A stretch of 64,000 bases of DNA from Oxyruncus cristatus (Eukaryota; Chordata; Aves; Passeriformes; Cotingidae). Positions 1 to 7,960 of the stretch are shown here, piece after piece. Made by a program: the position numbers and the translations under genes. The first letter of the stretch is position 1. The number at the start of each line of letters is the position of its first letter. Under the pieces are notes generated by a model, which had not been told where the DNA came from, searched no databases, and saw only the letters and a list, made by a program, of their open reading frames with translations. The stretch lies in contig VXAY01007011.1 of NCBI GenBank assembly GCA_013399855.1, positions 887,736 through 951,735 of the forward strand, written 5' to 3'.

Positions 1-3000
1 ATACACAGAAAGGGGCAAAGAAGTTTGTGTAAGAGATAAACTGGAGCGTACTTGCAGTTATTGTTTTATCAACCAGGAGTACAGTCCCTTCCCTAGCCTC
101 AAGTAGGAAACAGGAGGAAAAAAAAGAAACACCTGTAAAAGAGATATTCTTTTACACAGGAGATACTGGTTAAAGAACACTATCTCAAAACATTTTTACT
201 ATGTTAATTGGTTAATTAAAATAATTGCAATTGACAGCATCCCTTTAATTATGTGACCCTTTGTAGGTGTGTCTTTTATTATTTTTTGTTTTGTTTCCTA
301 TGGGAACAAATTTAAGCAATTGTTTAAAGTGTCATTCAGACTTTCCTTCTCTCCCCAGAGAAGAATTTGGAATTTGCTCAGCTGAATGGGAAAGAGAGTA
401 GAAGCTTTAGGTTTAATTATATTTTTTTCCAGAAAAATCAATGAAAGACAAATTGATGCCAATGCTTTGTAAAGTACTTGGGCATTACGTATTACCATCC
501 TGAGCAAGTCCTAATGAGATGGCTTATCCAACAGTCCACCACTACCAGACACAAAGGTCCTGCTTTCCCTTCCTTCTCTGTCTTTAAGCTGCATGATGAG
601 TTCTCTCACTTTTTGCCAGCTCTTGCATCCTGTGGGATGCCTTCATGAGCACATCTGGTTGAGCCTGAAGTTCAGTGTCAGCTTAGACCAATCTAGCTGC
701 TGCATACAGTCCTGCTCTCTGCCCCTTTATTTTATATATATTTAAGTTTATGTACTATATATTTATAAGGAGGAAAGCTCTTCCTTCTTTCATTTCCCTT
801 TCCCCAGGCAATGTGTTCCTGGCCCTCCCTTATAGCAGTCCTTTGTCATGCTTTGTCATGTCCTTTCCTTTGCTGAGTCATTTCAGCATGATAAAGTGGC
901 AGAAGATGAACTTGGAAAAAAAAAAAAAAGTGAACAGTTTTCTATTTCAGCTGATATTTTTGTATCAAGCTCTGCAAAACATCCGATAATCAGTGGTGAG
1001 ACTGCAAGGGAGAGTGTGGAAGGATCTGAGGACAGGCTAGTTTCGGAGCAAGGAAATGTGGAGAGAGAGGCCTTCCTCCCTTGGTGCTTGTGAGCTGTGA
1101 GCTCTGCTCAGCCACTCACCCATCTTATGTCACTTCACTTTTGGTCATGCGGTGGCAGGCATCTGGTCCCCCAGTTAGCCACAGTATGGGATTCTCTTGT
1201 CACATGGAGAGTGTTAATGCATACCATGGGGGAAAGCAAGGTGGTTGTGATGGGGAAAGAAAATCCAGCTTGTTTCATCCACTGCTCACACAGACACTCA
1301 TTTTAATATTATTTGTACAGAATGAGACCTGCAATTTGTACAGAATGACACCTCATTATTTGCAAAGAATGAGACCTGGCTCAACAATGAGGAGTTTAGG
1401 CATGAAAACGCCTAGAAATTGGAAAGAGATGTGTGCTGAAGAGTACAGAGAGGTATGACCCATGATCATATGTTTATTTCTCTGAAGTGCTAAGTTCATT
1501 TCCTGTACATATTCTCAGGAAAAAAAAAAAAAGTGGTTTTAAAGAGGAAGCTCACTGAAGAAAAACAACTGGTTTGGTGAACAGGGATTAAGATAAAGCT
1601 GTATTAATGATATTACTCAAGAATTAGTAAAGTGAATACCTGACCTTCACTAAAGTATACAGAAATTTCTGTGTAGTACCAACCAACTAAATTGTGCTGC
1701 TCTGCATTCAGCAGTGATCAATACAAGGTTCTTCACAGGGAAGCAAAGCAAAACTACCAAAATATTCCAGACTCTGTATGATTAAGCCATTTCAGATTTA
1801 TAAATTGTGAACAATTGTGTTTCTAATGCTTCAAGACAGAAGAAAAAAGCCACCCCAATCAAAAGATGTGGTTTTAACATGCAGGGGATAAATGTAAATA
1901 CAAAATTGATTTTGGTCTGTAGAATTTACCATGAAAAAGCTTTCTTACCTCATCTTGTCTGCTTAACTCACCTACTGCAGAGAAGTAATACATGTTACAC
2001 TTTGTTAGGAGGCTGTACAATAAATGACTAGTCATCTCAGTCTTTTAAAAGCAAGACTTAAGAGATACTTAGAAGTTTTTTGGACCTGCTTAAGTCCATC
2101 ACATTGTTGTAATGAAAAACTTTTTTTTTTTTTTATTCCTTAGAGAGTGATTATGATGTGCATTCTCACTCTCTCTTCCTGCCAACTCTTATGAAATATA
2201 ATATTTCTAGTTTACACAAAAGCTTTTTAAAGGAAACTAACTACTTTCACAAAATGAACAGTTGGTAAGACTAAAATGATGGCAGGGAAAAGTAAAACAG
2301 CACAGAAAAAGGAGCAAAATATTTGGTCAGGAAAACTCTCAGCATTACATACCCTTGATATTTTCAACTGGTGTGTTTTACGTACTGTAGCATTCAGCAA
2401 GTTTGGATGTGCAAGGCTACTTTCAGTGTCTTGCATTACAATAGTATTATTGTTTGAATTTCTTTTTCATATGTTTTTCAAAATTCATAGTGAAAGATGT
2501 GTAAAATGTGTCTAGAAATTATGTCCACAGCAGCGCCTATCTTTCTTTCCACCTGTAAGAATATTATAAGAACTTTCAGTTCTGTATTTGTCACTTCATC
2601 CCCCTTTTTGGATTGGAAGCAAAAAGTATTTTATTTAGCAGTGTTGGACACATGAAGTACAGATATCTTACATACAGAATGCTACAGCTTGCTAGTTTGT
2701 GTTTATTTAATCACCTAACTTTGCCTGATACTGCTTCCAACATATTCAAGCAGATTCTGACATGAAGCATGGTAACAGATGTTCTGTATATGTAAGGTGA
2801 CACGTCATCAGGGCAAATTAGCTTCCCTATTGTTTAAAGACTTGCATTTATGATACCTCCACACTGCAGACAGGGTAAGAAACAGCAATTTTTGGTGGCA
2901 ACAGTTCTTTCATTAGCATTTGCCTAACAAAAAGATGGTCTGTCTTAGATTATTTTTTAAGCCAAGTAATATTGCTGCATCACATTCATCTACTGCATGA

Positions 3001-4735
3001 GATCAACCTGAGCCAAAAATGAGAAATTAGAAGAGTACATACCATAACAAATGAACCAACAAAGTTTTATGAAGAGAGAATATTTGTCCTACCTACTGTA
3101 AGATTTCAACTATTCAGCACCCTAAACCAATTTTCATTACTGTAAATAAATAATAATTAATGCTTTCAAGAATAACGTTGAATTGTGTGAAATATTAGCT
3201 GTCTAAAGTGCTTTTTATAGGGGAGTTTTCAAATTGTTTTGAAAAATACTTCAAATAGGTGTTGATAGTGTGTTTGTAATGTTTGCAAAAGGATACGAAT
3301 AATACTTGAAATTCCAATGAAATACTAGTACTAATTAGGGACCAGAACAGGCTATCATGTGAAAAGTACAATAAGTAGCACTGGACAATCCTGTTAGAAT
3401 CAAAGTAGACTCACTATTGAAAATAAAAGTGCGTTCTCTGAGTTTGACTTTTAGAATTATTTTTCCAGACGCTCCTCAAACTTCTTTATGTATTTCTCTC
3501 GGTTAATATGCCTGAGGTTCAATTCTCAATTATAACATCTTAAAACCCAAGGGAAAGATTGTGGCATGAGACAGCGGCTTGAATGAGGTGCTGATATTGT
3601 TTACAAGTGTTTTGCTTTTGAAGAGTGTTTCTGAAATTAGCCTGAGTGCTACCTGTGAAGATAAGCCAACAATGACATTTTTGCATAAACCGTTTGCTCT
3701 ATTTGTGAATGTCTAAAATATTCCATAATCTCAGGAGAGAATAGTGCCATTTGACATGACACAGTCATTAATATTGTCAAAGCACTGAAGACAGATCTCC
3801 AGCAATATGCTAATAAAAACCTCATGAAGACTAAAAATGCTTGTCAGTGAAAAAAAAGATTCTGTCAGCAGCCTTCTGCTGGCATACGTAGATGCTGTAT
3901 TTGTTAAGAAAGAAAAATTATTAGCTGTTTATAAAGACCATTTCAAAGAATAAAAAATGCTGTGATATCCAAGTTATAAGATAGAAAGCAAACTGTCGAC
4001 AACAGGTACTATAACAGGAGGCAGAGATAGAAAGGAATAATGCAGCAACATGTGTGGAAAAAGAATTCCAATTTGCATGAGAGATGATATCAGAAACTGT
4101 TTTTATATCCTGCTGCCATAGGACTACTCCCTTACACCTTTCAGAGGGATACACCCCTCCACATTTTTCCCATGTGTCATTAACATTTCAAAATTATTTT
4201 TGTGTATCAATAAAATGGATCATATAATCACCAGGAGAGTGTCTACCAGGCTACTCCATGTAATTTGGTTACCAAAGTGATTTCCTCCTAGAAAGGAGAA
4301 GTTATCCAGTGCTGGTCAATCCATTCCATGGTTCTTTTTTTATAACACACTGTTTATGGATAAAGAATTAGCTTGTTGTATTAAAGAGATAAATATTCCA
4401 TTCCAAAATCCAAAACAGAGTTATGAAAAGAGAAAACACATTGCCTATGTACAAGCACTTACCAGCATCCTCACATGATATTTTTGCTCTCTCCTAGGAC
4501 AACACTGAACCATGAGAGATGCAGGCTGGTTGCAATCAACTTTTTATCTCAGCTTTCTACAGAAGTTTGTTCAGTGTGCTTTTGAGTTTTCTGAACTGTG
4601 TTGATTCCTACTGCATACCCCAGACTAGTCCATTCTCTGTAGTTTACACAGCTCTGCTAGTAAGCTGCAAAATTTTAAAAGATGTGTTAAAATGAAACTC
4701 TTGTTAGCACTGTGCATGCCTGCTTATCTCTAGCA
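1..4735. other. 5' flanking DNA upstream of ZDHHC14, no gene seen
   Basis: AT-rich sequence with stops in every frame. The ORFs present are short and show no recognisable protein family, no membrane or domain pattern and no credible splice-bounded exon. It contains A-runs near 917 and 1519, a T14 run near 2121 and a short triple tandem repeat listed separately. In mammals the gene upstream of ZDHHC14 is TMEM242 on the opposite strand. I looked for its N-terminal coding exon here and did not recognise it. Confidence 0.6.
1312..1381. repeat. three-copy 23-24 bp imperfect tandem repeat
   Basis: Three consecutive units start at 1312, 1335 and 1359. Each begins TTTG(T/C)A(C/A)AGAATGA and then has (G/C)ACCT. 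Units 1 and 2 share their first 13 bases and differ at one base within the next few. Unit 3 differs at two positions in the opening block. This is a local minisatellite-like duplication in intergenic DNA with no known function. Confidence 0.75.
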
Positions 4736-5178
4736 GATCATAAAATTAAAGAATCACTTAGGTTGGAAAAGACTTTTAAGATCATAGAATTAACTGTAAA
4801 CCCTTAAGTGCCAAATCCACCACTAAACCACATCCACGTCTTTTAAATACCTCCAGAGATGGTGACTCCACCATTTCCCTGGGCAGCCTGTTGCAGCGCT
4901 TGACTAACCTTTCAGTGAAGAAATTTTTCTTAATATGCAATCTAAAGCTTCCCTAGCACAACTTCAGGCCATTTCCTTTGTTCTATTGCTTGTTATTTAG
5001 AAGTGACCAACTTCTACCTGGCTACACCCTCCTTACAGGTAGTTGTAGGGAGTGATAAGGTCTCCCCTGAGCCTCCTTTTCTCCAGGCTAAACACCCCCA
5101 GCTTCCTCAGCTGCTCTTAAGACTTACGCTCCAGACCCTTCACCTTCACCAGCTTCATAGCTCTTCTTTGGATGAACA
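4736..5178 (-). mobile_element. CR1 LINE 3' tail, minus strand
   Basis: The + strand reads as the reverse complement of the CR1 3' end. It begins with an ATCATA-type terminal motif and a GGTTGGAAAAGAC block. It continues through the expected order of conserved phrases: CACCACTAAACCA, TTTAAATACCTCCAGAGATG, CCTGGGCAGCCTGTTGCAG, GTGAAGAAATTTTTCTTAAT, and TCTCCCCTGAGCCTCCTTTT near 5060. Identity to the CR1 pattern fades after about 5170. It is 5'-truncated, as is usual for CR1, and keeps no intact ORF. It sits about 300 bases outside the CpG island. Confidence 0.9.
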
Positions 5179-5479
5179 CGAAGAACATACCAGGCAGAAA
5201 CAACATCAAGCAGCTTTGAGATTGATTCTGCCTTAGCTGTGGGAAGCCTCCCTGGCCTTTCTGCAGGCACTCCTGCCACCAGCGCTAGTGTGAGAAGGGC
5301 TTGGTGCAGGACTGCATTTAGGGAAAGGCTTTTCCTTCATGGCTCGTCCCTTTCTGGGCTGTGCAGTACCTTCTGGGACGTGAAGTCAGGAAAGAGTGAG
5401 GGTCTGCACAAACATGTCAGGGTCGTTGGACGAGCCTTGGTCTTCCAGCAGCACAGCATAATGGAGCATGCGGATGGCA
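5179..5479. other. unique sequence between CR1 and CpG island
   Basis: No known gene is recognised. The minus strand from 5505 down to 5386 holds a 39-codon ATG-initiated reading frame with coding-like codon choice (see findings). It lacks any family match I can name, so I do not call it a gene. Confidence 0.4.
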
Positions 5480-5801
5480 TCGCTAGAGCAGCGAAACACT
5501 GGCATTCCCGAGCGACAGCGGGGACAGCCGCCCGCTGGCCTTGCAGCGGTGCAGGCGCGCACTTCGGGCGGGCGGGACGGGAAAGACCTCTGGCTACGCA
5601 GGGGACCCGGAACACGCGAGGGCGGCGGGTTCCAGCCCCGACCCTCCGGCCTGAGTGAAACACAAGCTCGGACATGACCCCCAGTCGCGGGGGAGGGAGG
5701 GGGTGCAAGCGGGGCTGCCAGCGGCGCTGCCCGGGCCGTGCGGGGCCCGGGACACGACCGGTCCGGACGGAGGCACCACCTCCCGACAGCTGCCGGGGCG
5801 A

Positions 5802-5810
5802 CCCCGCCCC
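5802..5810 (-). promoter_or_regulatory. GC box (Sp/KLF site)
   Basis: CCCCGCCCC on the + strand is a consensus Sp1/KLF GC box read from the minus strand. It lies in the CpG island about 20 bases upstream of the first ACTACAA-type element. Confidence 0.55.
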
Positions 5811-5828
5811 ACCGGGACTGTTCGCAAA

Positions 5829-5847
5829 GCATGTTGGGACTTGTAGT
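5829..5847 (-). promoter_or_regulatory. ZNF143/THAP11-type element (ACTACAA + TCCCA + ATGC)
   Basis: Read on the minus strand the site is ACTACAAGTCCCAACATGC. It matches the long ZNF143 (Staf)/THAP11-HCFC1 promoter motif, whose known form is ACTACAA, a variable base, TCCCAG, then A/C ATGC; the one clear departure is A for G after TCCCA. Such sites are typical of CpG-island promoters of widely expressed and often divergently transcribed genes. Its orientation is opposite to the two copies at 5881 and 5897. Confidence 0.7.
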
Positions 5848-5880
5848 CCCGCTCGAAGCCGTCCCTCCTCCGGCTGCGAA

Positions 5881-5915
5881 ACTACAACTGAGCGAAACTA
5901 CAACTCCCGGCGGGC
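5881..5915 (+). promoter_or_regulatory. duplicated ACTACAACT elements, second with ZNF143-like core
   Basis: Two near-identical 16-base units abut. GAAACTACAACTGAGC starts at 5878 and GAAACTACAACTCCCG starts at 5894. The second continues as ACTACAACTCCCGGCGGGC (5897-5915), the ACTACAACTCCC half of the ZNF143/THAP11 motif followed by a GC-rich stretch in place of ATGC. Together with the inverted site at 5829 this makes a head-to-head cluster within 87 bases. Confidence 0.6.
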
Positions 5916-5950
5916 GGAGGGGTGTGTCTCTGAGTGCCGTGTCCGAGCCC

Positions 5951-5960
5951 GGGGCGGGGG
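5951..5960 (+). promoter_or_regulatory. GC box (Sp/KLF site)
   Basis: GGGGCGGGGG is a consensus Sp/KLF GC box in the CpG island, 16 bases before the assembly gap. It supports a promoter in or near the gap. Confidence 0.55.
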
Positions 5961-5975
5961 CCGGTCCCGCTAGGT

Positions 5976-6698
5976 NNNNNNNNNNNNNNNNNNNNNNNNN
6001 NNNNNNNNNNNNNNNNNNNNNNNNNNNNNNNNNNNNNNNNNNNNNNNNNNNNNNNNNNNNNNNNNNNNNNNNNNNNNNNNNNNNNNNNNNNNNNNNNNNN
6101 NNNNNNNNNNNNNNNNNNNNNNNNNNNNNNNNNNNNNNNNNNNNNNNNNNNNNNNNNNNNNNNNNNNNNNNNNNNNNNNNNNNNNNNNNNNNNNNNNNNN
6201 NNNNNNNNNNNNNNNNNNNNNNNNNNNNNNNNNNNNNNNNNNNNNNNNNNNNNNNNNNNNNNNNNNNNNNNNNNNNNNNNNNNNNNNNNNNNNNNNNNNN
6301 NNNNNNNNNNNNNNNNNNNNNNNNNNNNNNNNNNNNNNNNNNNNNNNNNNNNNNNNNNNNNNNNNNNNNNNNNNNNNNNNNNNNNNNNNNNNNNNNNNNN
6401 NNNNNNNNNNNNNNNNNNNNNNNNNNNNNNNNNNNNNNNNNNNNNNNNNNNNNNNNNNNNNNNNNNNNNNNNNNNNNNNNNNNNNNNNNNNNNNNNNNNN
6501 NNNNNNNNNNNNNNNNNNNNNNNNNNNNNNNNNNNNNNNNNNNNNNNNNNNNNNNNNNNNNNNNNNNNNNNNNNNNNNNNNNNNNNNNNNNNNNNNNNNN
6601 NNNNNNNNNNNNNNNNNNNNNNNNNNNNNNNNNNNNNNNNNNNNNNNNNNNNNNNNNNNNNNNNNNNNNNNNNNNNNNNNNNNNNNNNNNNNNNNNNN
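5976..6698. other. assembly gap (723 N) inside the CpG island
   Basis: A continuous run of N lies in the most GC-rich part of the window. GC-extreme avian promoters are commonly lost in short-read assemblies. The transcription start, part of the 5' UTR, or the first exon of a divergent transcript could be hidden here. Reading frames that run through it carry no information. Confidence 1.
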
Positions 6699-6776
6699 AG
6701 ATCTCCCACCGGCGGCGAAGCCTCCCCGTCCTCTGCCTGCCAACCTCCCTGCCGCGGGGCCGAGGCGCTGGGCAGC

Positions 6777-6806
6777 ATGAGGCGGCGGCGGGGACCTGTT
6801 GTGTAG
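6777..6806 (+). other. upstream ORF 1 (9 codons)
   Basis: ATG followed by an arginine-rich nonapeptide (four consecutive Arg after Met) and TAG, in the GC-rich part of the presumed leader. Whether it is transcribed depends on the true start site. Confidence 0.35.
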
Positions 6807-6850
6807 GGGGAGGCGCGGATTGAGCAGCGCGGCGGCGGCGGGGAGGGAGG

Positions 6851-6946
6851 ATGACGAGGACCTGCTCCCGAGGCGCTGGTGTCTGTCGGCGACTGGCCCT
6901 GCCCCGGGCTGCCGCGGGCTCGGGAGAGTCCCTTGCTGTGGAGTAG
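6851..6946 (+). other. upstream ORF 2 (31 codons)
   Basis: ATG at 6851 with A at position -3 relative to the A of the ATG, a favourable initiation context. It is followed by 30 further codons and TAG at 6944. The peptide is rich in Arg, Ala and Gly, as expected from GC-rich DNA, and matches nothing I know. It is the best-context upstream ATG in the leader and could reduce initiation at 7710 if transcribed. Confidence 0.4.
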
Positions 6947-7072
6947 TGACAGGGGAGCCCTGCGCCCCCGGGTCTGCGCGGAGCGGCGGCCGCTTCCCAC
7001 TGGACTGCGGCTTCAGGAGGAGGAGAGCTCGAAGTGTTCCTCGGAGCTGGAGGTGCAGCCTGGTTCCTTACT

Positions 7073-7076
<4 letters not shown>

Positions 7077-7103
<27 letters not shown>

Positions 7104-7125
7104 CCTCTCTTTTTTTTTTTTTTTN
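7077..7125 (+). repeat. poly-T tract T27, CCTCTC, T15, N
   Basis: T27 at 7077-7103 and T15 at 7110-7124 are separated by CCTCTC and end in a single N at 7125. The lone N suggests an unresolved homopolymer length. It marks the sharp boundary between the CpG island and the AT-rich rest of the leader. If transcribed it would place a long U-tract in the ZDHHC14 5' UTR. The strand and composition also resemble a reverse-oriented poly-A, but no retroelement body is attached. Confidence 0.9.
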
Positions 7126-7133
7126 CCTCCTTA

Positions 7134-7187
7134 ATGGTTTGTTACGCGTATCTCTCGAGGGAACGTCTTAGGAATGGTCATTTTTAG
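7134..7187 (+). other. upstream ORF 3 (17 codons)
   Basis: ATG at 7134 opens 17 codons closed by TAG at 7185-7187. The context TTAATGG has G at +4 but T at -3. Peptide begins MVCYAYLSRE; no known match. Confidence 0.4.
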
Positions 7188-7233
7188 CAGTGAAATCTAC
7201 TGCGCAAAGGAGGATTATAACAAATCTCTATGA
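7174..7233 (+). other. upstream ORF 4 (19 codons), overlaps uORFs 3 and 5
   Basis: ATG at 7174 with G at -3 and G at +4 (GGAATGG), a strong initiation context, runs 19 codons to TGA at 7231-7233. It overlaps the end of uORF 3 in another frame, and its stop overlaps the ATG of uORF 5 at 7230. No known peptide match. Confidence 0.4.
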
Positions 7234-7253
7234 ATGATAGACTCGATTGCTAA
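7230..7253 (+). other. upstream ORF 5 (7 codons)
   Basis: ATG AAT GAT AGA CTC GAT TGC TAA. The ATG overlaps the stop of uORF 4 as ATGA, a termination-reinitiation-like arrangement. It also overlaps uORF 6. Confidence 0.35.
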
Positions 7254-7317
7254 ACCTTGCCTTGACCAAGCTTCTGACCCTCGGAGAGAGCTCTCAGGGT
7301 GTGCGTGGGAAGGATAA
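7234..7317 (+). other. upstream ORF 6 (27 codons)
   Basis: ATG at 7234 with context TGAATGA, open to TAA at 7315-7317. The peptide is mixed and has no recognised match. Listed because it adds to the dense set of upstream start codons. Confidence 0.35.
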
Positions 7318-7450
7318 AAACATCCTCCCATTTGAAAATAAACTTGGGAAAAAAAAGACTAGTTTTTTTTGGAGCCTAATTGTTTTATAATTACTTTTTT
7401 TCCTTTTTGTTTTGTTTTGTGATAAGTTGTTTTGAAAAGGATTGTCCTAC

Positions 7451-7465
7451 ATGGTTGTTTTGTAA
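7451..7465 (+). other. upstream ORF 7 (4 codons)
   Basis: ATG GTT GTT TTG TAA. Very short upstream ORF with G at +4; its only possible role is to slow or divert scanning ribosomes. Confidence 0.3.
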
Positions 7466-7505
7466 CTAGTGGAGGAAGGAAGGCTCCCTCTCAAGCGTTT
7501 CTGAT

Positions 7506-7571
7506 ATGACAGCTTTGGTTTCTGAAGAGTTAACTGGTGTTTGCATGATACACCTATTGCTAGTCTGGTAG
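7506..7571 (+). other. upstream ORF 8 (21 codons), last before the main start
   Basis: ATG at 7506 runs 21 codons to TAG at 7569-7571, with an internal in-frame ATG at 7545. It ends 138 bases before the main ATG, a distance that would allow reinitiation at 7710. None of the upstream ORFs overlaps the main coding start. Confidence 0.4.
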
Positions 7572-7709
7572 CAGACTTCTCATCATTTTACTTGCATTTT
7601 TTATTAACTGGGGCTGGTGGAGAAGGCTGTCTTGGTCAGAAGAATATTTGCACATATATATATTGTATATATTTTTGGTGGGGTTCTCCCCACATTTTAC
7701 TCTTTCTTG

Positions 7710-7960
7710 ATGACTCCTGGAGGTGGTAGTGGGCCCATGAAAGACTGTGAATACAGTCAGATCAGCACACATAGTTCTTCGTCTCCCATGGAGTCTCCCC
7801 ATAAGAAAAAGAAATCAGTTCCCAAGAGAAAATGGGAGGTTTTTCCTGGAAGAAACAAATTCTTCTGCAATGGGAGGATCATGATGGCTCGACAGACTGG
7901 AGTCTTCTACCTGACCCTTGTTCTCATCTTGGTCACCAGTGGACTCTTCTTTGCGTTTGA
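7710..7960 (+). CDS. ZDHHC14: ZDHHC14 palmitoyltransferase, coding exon 1 (residues 1-83)
   Basis: ZDHHC14 is a membrane protein S-acyltransferase that uses palmitoyl-CoA to palmitoylate cysteines on target proteins, usually at ER/Golgi membranes. This exon gives 83 codons plus two bases. Residues 1-41 are a cytosolic tail with the block [15 protein letters not shown] (10-24) and a basic patch KKKK...PKRK (32-41). Then comes [15 protein letters not shown] (42-56), shared in similar form with ZDHHC9 and ZDHHC18. A first transmembrane span runs from about 64 to 83 ([20 protein letters not shown]). The ATG at 7710 is the first in-frame ATG and yields the family N-terminus, but its context (TTGATGA) is weak. 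The exon ends in GA followed by the consensus donor GTAAGT at 7961, leaving codon 84 split after two bases. The sequence, including [10 protein letters not shown], fits ZDHHC14 rather than its paralogues. Confidence 0.96.

Larger units (their letters stand above)
5480..7075. promoter_or_regulatory. ZDHHC14: CpG-island promoter of ZDHHC14
   Basis: Base composition switches abruptly from AT-rich to strongly GC-rich with many CpG dinucleotides. It stays so up to the N gap (5976-6698) and again from 6699 to about 7075, then returns to AT-rich. The island lies immediately 5' of the first coding exon. It contains GC boxes and ZNF143-like elements and no TATA box at a convincing place. That is the usual architecture of a broadly expressed vertebrate gene with dispersed start sites. 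The exact transcription start cannot be read from the sequence and may lie inside the gap. Confidence 0.85.
6699..7709 (+). other. ZDHHC14: probable ZDHHC14 5' UTR (exon 1), 5' end not determined
   Basis: The sequence runs continuously from the GC-rich island into the coding start with no obvious splice acceptor directly before the ATG. I therefore infer that the 5' UTR is in the same exon as the first coding segment. The upstream limit is the edge of the gap and is arbitrary. A 5'-UTR intron cannot be ruled out. The first part (6699-7075) is GC-rich; after the poly-T tract (7077-7124) it becomes AT-rich. It contains at least eight short upstream ORFs, annotated separately. Confidence 0.6.

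Noticed and set aside
5386..5832. 148-codon minus-strand ORF as a divergent gene exon
   Set aside because: The upstream two thirds translates GC-rich island DNA into Pro/Ala/Arg-rich sequence and matches no protein I know. It does not match TMEM242, the expected divergent neighbour. Only its last 39 codons look coding-like, and these are kept as a finding.
5738..7000. Long open frames on both strands through the N gap
   Set aside because: They are open only because N codons are not stops. The flanking residues are low-complexity translations of a CpG island.
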